Source: Neocallimastix lanati (nom. inval.)
Lineage: Eukaryota > Neocallimastigomycota > Neocallimastigomycetes > Neocallimastigales > Neocallimastigaceae
Direction: 5' to 3'
Length of the DNA: 64,000 nucleotides
Assembly (NCBI GenBank): GCA_016946835.1
Contig: JACVTC010000032.1
Coordinates: 60,001-124,000 of the forward strand
The position numbers were made by a program, and so were the translations under genes. This document shows, piece after piece, positions 36,471 to 49,047 of the stretch. Under the pieces are notes generated by a model. The model did not search any database. It was not told the DNA's origin and saw nothing but the letters and a program-made list of their open reading frames with translations. Position 1 is the stretch's first letter, and every line of letters starts with the position of its first letter.

Positions 36471-37452
36471 TTTTTTTTTTTTCTTTTTAGACTTAGAGAA
36501 AACTTTATTTAATAATAATAATAAAATTACATGAATTTAATGAAAAAAAAAATAAAATAAAATAAAATACATGAAATATAATATTATATATTATAAAATT
36601 ATAAAAGTACGTTAGAAGCAATAGCCCCTCCTAGCTTTTCCCATTCATCGGTAATAACACCGCGTCCAATATTGTGAGTAATAATTTCAATATTAGAGTT
36701 ATCTAACGAATCTGTATCAGTTCTTTTACCGGGAGGTGAAAATTCATGCCTTATCATTTCGACGTCGACACTCTTAGCAACGGTAGATTCAACGGAATAT
36801 CATTTCATCATCAATCTAAAAGATCGGCAAATTAATGGTATTACGTTTGTTAGAAACTCCGAAATCCCCACAAAATACGGAACAGTCGACGAAGTTGGAC
36901 TTTGTTTAAAAATATTGTCAACTAATTGTCTTTGTTCCACATCATTAAGTTTAATTTTTTCCATATATTGAACGCCCACCAAGAAGAGCACTCAATATAA
37001 AGTAATAAATATTATTATCATAATCCTTTTCTGAATCTAAAGAAACATCCAAGGATTTTTATTCAATTAATCATTGCAAACTTCAAAAAGAGATCATCTA
37101 GAAAAGGTAAAGATTTATTTCTATAATTTTCCAATTCTTTACAGGCAAAGATCGTATAGGTTTCAATGATAAAGATTCCTCTAAAGGAATACCAAGATAA
37201 GTATTGTCCGTTTTAGGTAATTTGTTACTACCAATATAGAAAGATGGATCTTCATTGTTTATCAGTTTAGCAAAGTTAATCAGTTTTACAACAAGAGTAG
37301 CACACTTATTAATTCCAAATGTCATTTCATTTTTAATAGTCCATTCATGAACTTTATTCAAAATTTTCTTAAGAGTTTGTTTAGATGGAGCAACTAAAAC
37401 AATATCATCGGCAAAAAGTCCACCACAACAATATTAAGAATCTAAATTTACA

Positions 37453-37456
<4 letters not shown>
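36471..37456 (-). mobile_element. Older LINE, 3' part, interrupted at 37456 by a younger LINE
   Basis: Poly-T at 36466-36482 with TTTTTAGACTTAGAG as the 3' terminus. The minus strand reads LFADDIVLVAPS (37410), MTFGINKCATLVVK, YLGIPLEE (37190), then jumps to the C-terminal region (ATGCCTTATCATTTCGACGT at 36742, SVDVEMIRH). The ORF contains a stop and a deletion. Its upstream part resumes at 40102. Confidence 0.82.
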
Positions 37457-37489
<33 letters not shown>

Positions 37490-40101
37490 CAGGGAAGAGA
37501 ATACACTTCCAAAAACTTTATTAAATTTTATTTTAAAAAATACATGTAGGTGAAAAGTACATTAGAAATTAAAAATAAAAAATTAAAAAATAAAAAATAA
37601 AAAATAAAAAAGCTCGAAAATACTATGTATTTCGGCAAGTTGTACTATGCGGGAATTTTACCCTTCCTATCAAATAAAAAAGAAATAAAATTTAGAAGTA
37701 ACATCCTTAAAATAGATAGTGTGGTGTCCACTAAACTCTCCCCGGATTCATCATTTATTGAGCTACTAGGGCGAGAATCACCCTTCGTAGTAATAGATGA
37801 TAATCCTGTATTTTCATTATGCCTTATCAGTACGACGTCGACGCTCTTGGTTAAGTTTGATATTTTGCAATACCTATCAAATAATAGCTCAAACGAACTA
37901 CTTATGATAGGTATTGCATTTGTTAAGAATTCCGCCAAGCCCACAATTTTTGGAACAGGTGACTCAGATGAACCTTTGAAAAGTAGTTCATTTAAATGTC
38001 TCTGTTCCCCACTATCGAAATGTAGTTCATTTAAAACTAAAGTTCCACCAAGAAGGAACAAGTATATATAATGATTGATATAATCTTCAAAATCAGAAAT
38101 AGAGTCATAGGAAGAAAGAGGATTAAACGCTCTAATCTTCCTAAGGAATAAAACATAGAGATCATCGATGAAATTTAAAGAATTCCATCTAAAAGATGCA
38201 AGAGCATCGCATTTAAAAATCCAATGTTCAAAAGATTGATTACCTTCACCACAACATGGGCAGGACTTTGGACAATCTTCTGAAACTCTACCCATTCTAA
38301 TAGCAATAGTAGTATTGTATTTATAACCACAGCGTAAACGTATAATCCACGAAAATCCTAAGTTGAATTGGGGATATTTTAAGCTAAGCATTATTATAGC
38401 TTTATTGTTTGAGAACTTGTTACTATCGTAGTTTTGACCTTTAATACCTTGAAATCTGGAAACTGATTTCCAGTAACGTTCTATAATATCGTCATATTTT
38501 ACACATTTATATTTTTTGATTTTTTTATATAGTGTTCTAGATTCTTTAGTCCAGGAATAATAAGGCATTTTGGGAATAGATTTAATAAGATCCTTTATGA
38601 TACAGTTTGATTTACTCCATTTTGCAAATGATTTAATCTGTAAGGCTGCGCAGAGACCAGCAATAGGAGGGATGCTTAGATCTCGAGATAAAGCATAAGT
38701 ACTCATTGTTGAATTATGTCTAATATAGTCATTGTTTTCTGTATTTGTTTTACCATTTTTAGAGAAGGAACCGATACACCAAAATAGACCAGTATTAATT
38801 AATGTTTGAATTCTAGCCGTTCTAGATTTGTTTGAACCAAGTAAAGGAGAATAATAAATTACTTTACTAATAACAAAGGATTGAAGAACTTTTTTCTTGT
38901 ATACAATAGGAATAAGTTTATTTGAAAAGAAACGTGTAAATGAAAGAAGGGATTTTCTAACTTTAAAATGCATGTGAGATATAATGTGTTCTAGTAGGAG
39001 ATCATCTGAAAAAGGAATACCAAGATAGACATAACTAGAAACTTTAGGAATATCATTCTTTCCTAAATAGAAGGTTGGATCACTATAGTTTGGAGGAGGT
39101 TGGAAGTTCATTGGTTTTATAACCATAGTTGCACACTTTTCAATACCAAAAGTCATTTCATTTAAATTAGCCCATTTAAGTACCTTTTTTAATAATTTTT
39201 CTAAATTTTTTGCACTTGGAGCAATGAGAACAACATCATCAGCAAAGAGTCCACCACAACACTTTTTTCTTCCAACATTAACACCATACTTTTCACAGTC
39301 ATTTAGTATATCATTGATGAATAAATTGAATAAGATTGGAGATAAAGGACAACCTTGACGAACACCTCTTTTAATAGGAAATTCATTTGATAACATTGAA
39401 GCAAATCGAGCACGTGCTTTAGATGAAGTATATAAATTACAAAGAAAATCAAAACATTTACCGCGTACTCCATAGTGATATAATTTAGTAAGAATGTTAA
39501 AAATAGGAACTGAATCATAAGCTTTTTTAAGATCTAAAAAAGCTAAATATGTGAATTTTCCTTGGAATTTTCTTCTTTGACAAATTTCTCTAACGGAAAT
39601 GAATAAACTAATGCATTCTTCGCGGTTGCGAAATCCAAATTGTTCAGGTCTAATGAAATTGTGTGAGAGTGCGTAAGTAGATATTCTATCTGTTATAATT
39701 TTTGAAATGATTTTTAGTCCAACGTTAATGAGAGAAATACCTCGATAATTACTACAATCTGATAGGTCACCCTTCTTAGGAATTGATACAATAGAAGCTG
39801 AGTTCCATTTTTTAGGAAATGACCCATTCCATATTTTATTAAATATCAATTTTAGACACTTTCCAGCAGCAGGATGTGATTCTAGTAATTCTTCGTTACA
39901 AAAAAGAGCTTTGTAGAATTCAATCGGAATACCATCGGGGCCGGGTGCTTTGTTATTTTTCATCGATGAAATAGTTTTTTTAATATCTTCAATCGTAATA
40001 GGACCATTTATATTCCAGGTAGTGGATCTAAGACTAATATTCCTTAAAGCATGATTCCAGTAATTACGATTAAGGCTGTGACCTGAGGGATCCGAAGCAA
40101 G
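37457..40101 (-). mobile_element. LINE family 1, young 5'-truncated insertion with 14-bp TSD
   Basis: Bounded by TAAATTTACACCAT at 37443-37456 and an exact copy at 40102-40115. The poly-A tail is the T run 37457-37486. The 3' UTR is about 160 bp. The element is 2645 bp and starts inside the ORF, so the endonuclease and any ORF1 are missing. It sits inside an older copy of the same family, in the codons for YGVNL. Confidence 0.93.
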
Positions 40102-40146
40102 TAAATTTACACCATACTTATCACAATTATCCAGTTTATATATCAC
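37645..40146 (-). CDS. Non-LTR retrotransposon reverse transcriptase (C-terminal part of ORF2), open
   Basis: An 833-codon uninterrupted frame. RT signature blocks: NNKAPGPDGIPIEF (65-77), the GISLINVGLKIISKI region, LDLKKAYDSV with palm Asp (205-213), GVRQGCPLSPILFNLF (261-276) and the catalytic LFADDVVLIAP (300-310). A C-terminal zinc-binding motif is C629-x2-C632-x8-H641-x4-C646. It would prime reverse transcription at a nicked target, but no endonuclease domain is present, so this copy cannot be autonomous. The first 15 codons, including the ATG at 40146, belong to the older LINE and TSD; the element itself begins at codon 16 (40101). The true family product would be longer at the N-terminus. 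One of the few open frames in the transposon zone, suggesting recent insertion. Confidence 0.93.
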   Translation of the reverse strand: MIYKLDNCDKYGVNLLASDPSGHSLNRNYWNHALRNISLRSTTWNINGPITIEDIKKTISSMKNNKAPGPDGIPIEFYKALFCNEELLESHPAAGKCLKLIFNKIWNGSFPKKWNSASIVSIPKKGDLSDCSNYRGISLINVGLKIISKIITDRISTYALSHNFIRPEQFGFRNREECISLFISVREICQRRKFQGKFTYLAFLDLKKAYDSVPIFNILTKLYHYGVRGKCFDFLCNLYTSSKARARFASMLSNEFPIKRGVRQGCPLSPILFNLFINDILNDCEKYGVNVGRKKCCGGLFADDVVLIAPSAKNLEKLLKKVLKWANLNEMTFGIEKCATMVIKPMNFQPPPNYSDPTFYLGKNDIPKVSSYVYLGIPFSDDLLLEHIISHMHFKVRKSLLSFTRFFSNKLIPIVYKKKVLQSFVISKVIYYSPLLGSNKSRTARIQTLINTGLFWCIGSFSKNGKTNTENNDYIRHNSTMSTYALSRDLSIPPIAGLCAALQIKSFAKWSKSNCIIKDLIKSIPKMPYYSWTKESRTLYKKIKKYKCVKYDDIIERYWKSVSRFQGIKGQNYDSNKFSNNKAIIMLSLKYPQFNLGFSWIIRLRCGYKYNTTIAIRMGRVSEDCPKSCPCCGEGNQSFEHWIFKCDALASFRWNSLNFIDDLYVLFLRKIRAFNPLSSYDSISDFEDYINHYIYLFLLGGTLVLNELHFDSGEQRHLNELLFKGSSESPVPKIVGLAEFLTNAIPIISSSFELLFDRYCKISNLTKSVDVVLIRHNENTGLSSITTKGDSRPSSSINDESGESLVDTTLSILRMLLLNFISFLFDRKGKIPA

Positions 40147-40275
40147 TAATTAATAAATTGAATAAAAAAGGAGATAGAGGGCACCCTTGTCTAATAACAC
40201 GATCAATCGAAAATTCTTCTGAGAGATTCTTTAAATTTTCTTCTTTGGCAAATTTCTCTTTTAGAAATATGAAGA
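40102..40275 (-). mobile_element. Older LINE, upstream part beyond the younger insertion
   Basis: The minus strand reads VIRQGCPLSPFLFNLLISDI, then a shift and CDKYGVNL, continuing at 37442 with the CCGGLFADD block. Upstream of this, sequence like REICQRRKF is fused by a deletion. It ends near 40275 in AT-rich DNA. Confidence 0.8.
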
Positions 40276-40825
40276 CTAATAAATAATCAAAAAAAAAAAT
40301 CTTTTAAAAATTTAATAAACAAATTGAACGTATTGATTTAATGATATATTTATTTATTGATATATTTACTTTTTTATTTTTTATTTTTTTTTTTTTTATT
40401 TTTATTTTTATTTACATTATTATGTTTATAAATTATAAAAAAAGACATATAAAAAAAATTTATAATTAAAAACTTTAAAAAAAAATGTATATATATATAA
40501 ATTAAATATAAAAAAATTTATGAAATTCAGTTTAAAATAAAATTTCTTTTTAAATTACAGTTAATTCTTTTTTTATTAGTATTTGTATTTATATTAAAAT
40601 TTATTTAGTTTATATATAATTTTATAATTAAATTAAATTTATGATGAGGAATTGACACATGTATTTTTTTTTTTTTTTTTATTTTGTTAGTATTATTTTG
40701 AAAATTATTTTACGATATGAATAAATATAAAAATAGATGACGATAAAATACTCCACATTATATATCATAATAATTTTCTCTTTTGGGATTATTAATTTCT
40801 TTAAATCTATAAACTATTTCTTTTC

Positions 40826-40856
<31 letters not shown>

Positions 40857-41114
40857 TGTTTTATTTGATATAACTATTTTTATAAAATATTTTTATTTTA
40901 TTCTATATATTATTTTTAGATTTTAAAATTTAAAATTTTTTCTTGATACTTATTTTACAAATAATTATATCAAATGTAATTTCTTTTTTTTTTTAAAAAA
41001 AAAAAAAAAAATTTAAAAAGAAAAAGAAAAAAAGTATTTCAAATAATTAAATCATTTATTTTAAAATAAATAATTTAATTATTTTATTTTTAGAGACTAT
41101 TTCATTCAATTATT
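40276..41114. other. AT-rich spacer, 3' of the homeobox gene
   Basis: Homopolymer T and A runs only. No coding or RNA gene signal seen. Confidence 0.7.
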
Positions 41115-42641
41115 TTATGATTCAACTGGAGATATGTATGAATTAACTCCATTATTCACTTGTTTCTGATTTGGGTAAAGATAATAATTTTGATTATTAT
41201 TAAAATTTGGAGTTGTATTATTATTTATTTGATTAGTCGAATTATTATAAGATGGAGTTGATACATTTGTATTCATATTTAAATTAATACCTTGTTCATT
41301 ACCAACAACATTAGAAGTCCAATTTAATGGAGTAGAATTACCTGCAGCAGCATTATTATTTTCCTTTGAAACTGGAGATAATGGTTCATTGTTTTGATAG
41401 ACATTTTGTTGTTGGTTATTAACCATACCTGGTTGGTATTGTCCATTATTTTGATTCATATAGGGAGAATTATTGTTTTGTTGTTGATTGTTATTTGGAT
41501 TAGCATTGTTTGTGGTAGTAGCGTTATTTACGTAGTTATATGTAGAAGACATTTGCTTATTATTTAATGGTGGGGAAGGTAAGTTTCTTTGAGAAAAGTT
41601 TTGCATTTGTCCTGACATTGGTGGTTGTGCTTGATTATAAATGTTTGAACCAGATGTAGTTACTCCAACCCCATTATTATTTTGTTGAACAATCGTTGTT
41701 GAAGAATTAGCAGAATTAAGATCAGCTCCAGTTGTTAATGGGTAATTATTTGTTTGTTGTTGAGCTTGTTGTGGTTGCTGTTGTTGATCAACAATACCAA
41801 TTTGTTGGTTAACAATTCCAACATTTTGAGTTTGATTTGGTGGTGGCATATTATTGTTAGAATAGTTCATTGGATTAACAATTTGTTGAATTTGTTGACC
41901 ATTATTTTGCTTAGACACAATTTGAGAACCTTGTGGATATTGAATATACATTTGTTGTTGATTTTGTGGATTATAATTTGAAGAGTTAGTATTATTAACC
42001 ATAATTTGCTGTTCTTGAATTGGTTGTTCTTGAATTGGTTGAACATGAGTAACTTGTTGTTGACCCATGTATACATTTTGATTTTGATAAGTCATATTAT
42101 TAGCTGCTTGTTGTTGTATTGAATTAGGGGCATATCCATTATTTTGAGAATATTGATTCACTTGACCAGCTGGTGCAGCAGCATATTGATTTGATCCATT
42201 CATCATTGGTTGATAATTTTGGTTCATTTGTGGATAACCAACAGAGTAACTAGCTCTTCTTGCAACACCATCCATACCATCTGGCATATAGTAATTATTT
42301 TCACGATCATAAAGATGAAGACTTAATCTTCTATTTCTATCAAATATATAACTATTTTGTGCTTCAGAGGCATCTCTCTTAAGCTTAGCACGACGGTTTT
42401 GGAACCAAATTTGAACAGCTCTTGAAGACATATCTAATTGTTGAGCTAAACGACTTCTTAAAGCAGCATTTGGTTTTTGTGTTTGTTCAAAAATTTCAGC
42501 TAATATTCTTGTTTCATCTGGTGAAAGTCTTCTTCTTCTCTTAACTTCCTTGGTTCCAGTTGGAGCTTCCTCTGGAATAGAATCTTCACGAGGAATAGTG
42601 TTGTCAACCAATTTTTCGTTTTTACTTTTTGTATCAGTCAT
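41115..42641 (-). CDS. Homeodomain transcription factor, Asn/Gln-rich, intronless
   Basis: 508 aa from one exon. The homeodomain is residues about 32-91: a basic N-terminal arm KRRRR, helix 3 SSRAVQIWFQNRRAKLKR with Trp48, Gln50, Asn51 and Arg53 all present (Trp is residue 79). It is a typical 60-residue class without a TALE insertion, resembling Pho2/Yox1-like fungal homeodomains and predicted to bind TAAT-type sites in the nucleus. Residues about 160-500 are low-complexity Asn, Gln, Pro and Tyr, probably a disordered activation or prion-like region. PIQEQPIQEQ is a small internal repeat. The start is the ATG after an in-frame upstream stop-rich AT region. It is the only intact gene here without an intron. 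Target genes cannot be inferred. Confidence 0.93.
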   Translation of the reverse strand: MTDTKSKNEKLVDNTIPREDSIPEEAPTGTKEVKRRRRLSPDETRILAEIFEQTQKPNAALRSRLAQQLDMSSRAVQIWFQNRRAKLKRDASEAQNSYIFDRNRRLSLHLYDRENNYYMPDGMDGVARRASYSVGYPQMNQNYQPMMNGSNQYAAAPAGQVNQYSQNNGYAPNSIQQQAANNMTYQNQNVYMGQQQVTHVQPIQEQPIQEQQIMVNNTNSSNYNPQNQQQMYIQYPQGSQIVSKQNNGQQIQQIVNPMNYSNNNMPPPNQTQNVGIVNQQIGIVDQQQQPQQAQQQTNNYPLTTGADLNSANSSTTIVQQNNNGVGVTTSGSNIYNQAQPPMSGQMQNFSQRNLPSPPLNNKQMSSTYNYVNNATTTNNANPNNNQQQNNNSPYMNQNNGQYQPGMVNNQQQNVYQNNEPLSPVSKENNNAAAGNSTPLNWTSNVVGNEQGINLNMNTNVSTPSYNNSTNQINNNTTPNFNNNQNYYLYPNQKQVNNGVNSYISPVES

Positions 42642-44874
42642 ATTACTATTTTTATTTTATTTTATTTAAAAGTAAATTTAATACTGTCAATAACTTATTC
42701 TTATTAAATAGATATATTAATTCTATTTTATTAATACTTTTTACCAAAAAATAAAAAGAAATTTACCTTCTATTTTTCTGTTTAAATTATATTCCAAATT
42801 ATAAAATCTAATTTTGTCTTTTTTTTTAAAAAATATATATATATATATATATTTTTAATTCTGTAATTTTGTAATAATATTTTATTTTACAAATTTCTAA
42901 ATGTATTGATATTTTTACTTTATAAAATATTTTATAAGTAAATAAAATAACACTATGATAATTTTTATTAATTTCTTTTAAAAGAAAAAAAATACATATA
43001 TAATTAAATATGTATATATATATGTAAAACCGATATAAATTATATTTGACAAAGTAAAATTTAATAATAAAAAAAAAATTAAAAAAAAAATTTTTTTTAT
43101 TTTTTTTTTAATATTTATATATTAAATATTTAACAAAATTTTAATTTAATTTTTAAACCAAAAAAATATTAAAATGAAATAAAAAAAAATTAAAGAAAAA
43201 CTTTATACTTAAATATGAAAAAAAAAATTAAAAAAAATAAATAAATAAATAATAGTATTATTTATATACTTTATAATTTTTATTTAAAAAGTTAATTTAA
43301 TAATTAAATAATTAATATTTTAATATAATAATTATTAATATATTTACAATATATAAATAATAGTAATTTGTAATATAATAAATATATAAAATAAAATATA
43401 AACCTTTATTATAAAATATGGAATATATCAAATAAATTATATATATTTTTATTTATTATAAAAATATTAATATTATCTTATTATTTATAATTATTAATAA
43501 AATAAATCAATAGCAATATAATAATAGTTTAATGAAATTTATATACTTAATTAATAATATATTATTTTAATAAATTATAAATGTAATGAATAATTTTATT
43601 TCATTTATTATAATTTAGATAATGAATTCTATTTCTATAATAATCAACACATACACTATTTATATTATATATTGTATTCTAATATATAGCATTTAATTTA
43701 ATTAATAAAAATAATATATAAAATAGTCATTTTTTAATAGAAGCAATTAATATAATAAAATAACATATTAAAATAGTAATTCTTTTTTTTTTCGTTTGTA
43801 TTGTTTCTAATTATTTTATATATTTAATTGTAAATTAATATATTACATGGAATTTAATAGATTAAAAAATTTAATTCTTAAATTATATAAATTAATATAA
43901 TACAATAAATTTAATAAAAAAAATTTTTAATTAACGTATAAATTAATTTATATTATTTATATTATTTATATTGATAATATTATAAAAATAAATTAAAAAT
44001 CAATTAAGCCTAGATATTTATAATATTATTAATATAATGCAATATATAATTAATAAATAATATTAAATTTTTAATTTATAACATTATATAATTTTAATAT
44101 ATCTCGAGATATATTATTTCTATTAAATGATAAATATAAATAGGATTATATTAAAATAAATAAATTTAATATTAAATAAAAATTATATTGTTGGTTATCA
44201 CATTTTATTATTAATTATATTTAACTTTACAAACTAAATATTAAAATATTCTCAATAAATATATTTTTTTTTTATAATTGAAATTTTCTTTATATTTTAA
44301 AGAAAAATATAATATTTATTAACCAAATCTTTAATCTTAAAAATGATTAGCTTTCATTTTAGCATAAATGTTTTAATTGAAATAAATAATTATTAATAAT
44401 AATAAATTAAATATTAATAAATTCAAATTAAAAATAAAATAATATAAAAATTATTTAATATAAGTTAAAGAGAAATAAATATAATTACACTGTTTTTTTT
44501 TTTTTTTTTTTGAAAAAACTTCCTTATCTTATTATTTTGAAGGAAAAAAAAATAAGGAAATTTTTTATAAACTTTTCATCTAATTTAAATTAAAATTATC
44601 TATAGTTTTATTTTCACCATGCCATTATTTTATTATTAACATTATTATAATTTTCACATATAAAATTTTAAAAAAAAATAATAAAATAAAAATAAAAATA
44701 AAAAATTATACAAATTATCTATTTCTGTGTATATATTGTTAATATATTTTTATAAATTGATATATATTATAACTTTATTTCTATTCCATGAAAATAAAAT
44801 TTTCATTGTACAATAAAAAAATATCACAGTTCCACTAATCGATTAATAATAAAATTATTTATTATAGTTTATAT

Positions 44875-45066
44875 TATTTATTATTTATTATTAACTATTT
44901 ATTATTTATTATTTATTATTTATTATTTATTATTTACTATTTATTATTTATTATTTATTATTTATTATTTATTATTTATTATTTATTATTTATTATTTAT
45001 TATTTATTATTTATTATTTATTATTTATTATTTATTATTTATTATTTATTATTTATTATTTATATT
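44875..45066. repeat. TTATTTA 7-mer tandem array
   Basis: About 26 copies of the heptamer TTATTTA, nearly perfect from 44940 to 45060. Confidence 0.92.
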
Positions 45067-46491
45067 ATTATTTGTTTATTATTTATTATTTATATTTTAT
45101 ATTTTGAATTATATTATTTTGATTATAAATTGACCATAATTAATATCTGAATTTACTAATATTTTTATTATAAATTTTATTTTTATTTATTTTTATTTAT
45201 AAATTTTATTTATTTATTTTTATAATAAATTATTTAGGTAATACAAAAAAATATAGTATCATGTATTACTATTATTATTATTATACTATTATTATATTAT
45301 TATTATTACTATTATTGATATTACTATTATTGCTATTATTAGTATATTTATTACTATTACTGATATTACTATTATAAATATACAAAACTTTAAAATTTTT
45401 CTGCTAAAGTTCTGATAATCAAAATATTTATAATTTAATATTTTATATATAATTAAAGTTAAGTTATTTTTCGTTAATACCATATGATAGGATAATATAT
45501 TTTTTTACAAATATGTAAATAAAAAAAAAAAATCACATCACTATGAAGTATTTTTTCATTAAGTATATTCATAATAAGCTGTCATAATAAGCAGAAATAT
45601 ATTTATATTATTAACAAATAATTAATATTTAAAAAAAAATAGTGATTAAACTTAATATTAATTATTTATCATATTTTAAAAACTTCCAAACATTTAAAAA
45701 AAATAATAATAATAAAATAAAATAAAATAATCCATTTAATAATTATATAAAAATAAAAATAAAAAAAAAAAAATACTTTAATAATTATCATATTTTAAAC
45801 GGAAATTGTACAATGGTCAAATTTGCTTTTAATTAAATGTTTACTATATATTATCAATTTAATATAAATATATTGATATATTCTATTTAACTAATATTTT
45901 ATAGTATAATGTCTTATTAAATAAATTATCATCTATTTATTTTTCTCAAATTAATTTATAATAATTAATGCTATTTACTATTTATTATAAAATTAAATAA
46001 ATAAATCTTGGATTACAGTTGAACTTTTTTTTTTTTATTGATATAATTTATATAATTTAAAATTAAAAAATATAATATTTAAATAATATTACTTAATTTA
46101 AAAACAATAATTATCTAATTAAAATTTAATATATTGTGGATATATACTTTAATATTGTAAATTATTTTCTAATTCTTTTATAATTTATTTTTAATATATA
46201 AAGGACGTTTACTAATAATAATTTAATATTTTTCGGCTTTAAAAATAAAAATTTAATTTAATTTAATAAATTTAAAAAAAAAAACTCCTAAATAGTATAC
46301 TTTTAAATATATATTTCTAAATATATATTTTTAAATATATATTTTTTTTATTTCTTACCATAAATTAAATGACAAAGCTTATTATTATATATATTTTTAT
46401 ATTTTAATCTTAATAACTAAAAGTATATTAATTTATTTATTTATATTTAATAAAAATAAAAATCTAAATATTATGATTTTATTATTAATAC

Positions 46492-46526
<35 letters not shown>

Positions 46527-49010
46527 TTTAAATCTTTTAAAATTAATGATATTAATATTTTATTTTATTTTATTTTATTTAATTTTGTTTTATTTTATTT
46601 TATTTTATGAACTAAATAAAAAAAATTTGTATTAAAATGTGTAAATTATGATATATTGAAAATAAATTAAATTTTTATTGGAACTAAAAATTAATAATAA
46701 TATTATTATTAGTATTATTAAATTTTAAAATATAAAAAAAAAAACAAGAATTATGAACTAGTAAATGTATTAGTTAAAACTTCAGTATAAATTTACCATT
46801 ATTTTATTAATAGTATAATTCAAAAATATATATATATTTAATTTTTAAAATATTTCGTTAATTCAATTGGATTAAAATTATATGAGAAATTATGAAAATT
46901 TTTCATATATCATTACCATATTATTAAATAAAGCAATATAATATTATTGATATACCATAGAATTTCATTAAATATATTGAAATCTTCATTTCACAATATT
47001 ATTATCAAAAAAATTATTTAATTTATTATTAAAAATTTTCAAAAAGATATTACAAATTATATAGCCCTTTTTTTTAATTAAGAATAAAAATTTTTTTTAC
47101 TAAAGTAAAACGTTATTTCATTTTTAATATATAAATTATTTGTATTAATCTGTTATTTGATACGGAATATTTAGTATTATTATTATATTAAATTATTAAA
47201 ACTAAAAGATTAAAAATAATAATAATAATAAATAAATAAATAAATAAGTTGATATTTTATTATATAATAAATTGAAATATTTATTTATATATTTTTTGTT
47301 AAAAAAATTAAATAAATCCAAAAAGTTTTTTTTATGAATAAATATCAGATTTTAAAGATATGAAGAGAAAAATAAATTTTAAATTAATAGATATAATAAA
47401 AAAAAAAAATTTTTTTTTTTAATAAAATCTTTATGCATGTTTTTTCTAATAATTAAAATTATTAATATAATCCTTGGTGAAATTATATTATAGTATACAA
47501 TATTTTAAATATATATATTATTTAATTCTTTTCACTCTGACACTTTACCTTAAAAATTTTTTTTTTAATTTTATTATTGCTTTAGTTTTTGTTTTTTGCT
47601 TTTTTTTATTAATAAATTAAAAATATATTAGCAATGTTTCATTTTATGGAATTCTTGTGTAATGACTTTTACCTTTATATAATAATTAAAGTTTAATGGC
47701 AAAACGAGTTTTTCAAAATTAAAATTATTTTTTCCCGAACAATAAAAAAATTTTTGGAAATCTTAAATTTAAATAAATAATAAATTTTTAATTTTTTTAA
47801 TTAAATAATATTAACTTTTTATTTTATATTTATTTAAAAAAAAAAGAATGTAATATTAATTAAATAAAATAAAAAAAATAATAAATATTTGATAATATAT
47901 ATATTCATATATTGTAAATCACTAATAATGTAATTTAAATCAATAATGAATTTTAAAACCAAAAAATTTATTTAATAAAAATTAATAATAATAATAATAA
48001 TAATTATAAAAATTAAGTTGGTTGAAGTAATTATTATCGATTTTTTATTTTTGTAATAATTATAGGATTAAAAAAGGGAAAATAATAAAATAAAATAAAA
48101 TAAATTTATTAGATCTATATTAACATTAAAAATTTGTTACATTAAATAATTGTTTTATTAAAAAAAAAAAATTGTAGATAATAAATGTATTTATTAAAAA
48201 TTAATATATAAATTTATTTTATATGTATATATTTATATCAATATTTATTAATAATAATATTATTGGTAAGGAAAAATAATTAAATTAAATTGACCATTTT
48301 TGTTTATTATTATTTTAATAAATTTGTGATATTAAAATATAAATAAAAAAATATATATCAATATTAAATAAATGATAAAATATTTTATTTCCTATTATTT
48401 TTGAAAATGTTTTTATTCAAGCATTGTTTAAAATAAAAAATTAGAATTTAAATTTATTATTAAATAATTGTAATAATATGCATATTCTAAAAAATAATAA
48501 AATTATAAAAAATTATAAAATTATTATAATAATTTATTTTAATTAATCTAATTTTTAAGTAATATTTTTCAGTAATCAAACTTTGAATATTAAAACTCAT
48601 CTAAAAAAAATATGGAAAAAAACTTTATTATTGAAATAATTTATTGATAAAGTCAGAAAAAAAATATTCACATTATTCCTAATAGTTATAAAATATTTAA
48701 TTCAATATAACAATTAATAATTAAAAATAAATTCAATATATTCAGTATAACATGAACAAAAGTAAAAAGTAATTTTACCCATAATGATATTAAAGTTTTA
48801 TTAATAAAATGTATTTATTTTTTTTTTTTAATTTTTTTTTTCTTTAAGCAGCTCAAAATTTATTAAGCTATATCTAATAAATGTACATGATTTATTTCAC
48901 AAAAAAAAAAAAAAAAAGAATTAAATGCTCATTTTAAAAAACAAATTATTATTTTTTTTATTAAAATAAAAAGGTAATATATTCTAGTAAATACTATTTT
49001 AAATAAAGAA

Positions 49011-49047
49011 TTTCAAATAGGTTAGGTTATATATAACCTATTTGAAA
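49011..49047. repeat. Small inverted repeat (14-bp arms)
   Basis: TTTCAAATAGGTTA (49011-49024) and TAACCTATTTGAAA (49034-49047) with a 9-nt loop. The centre AGGTTATATATAACCT is itself palindromic. Could be a hairpin or a dimeric protein site; function unknown. Confidence 0.8.

Noticed and set aside
37625-38071. 148-aa plus-strand frame
   Set aside because: Antisense shadow of the LINE ORF C-terminus.
41754-42076. Two frames overlapping the homeobox gene
   Set aside because: Alternative-frame shadows of the Asn/Gln-rich region.
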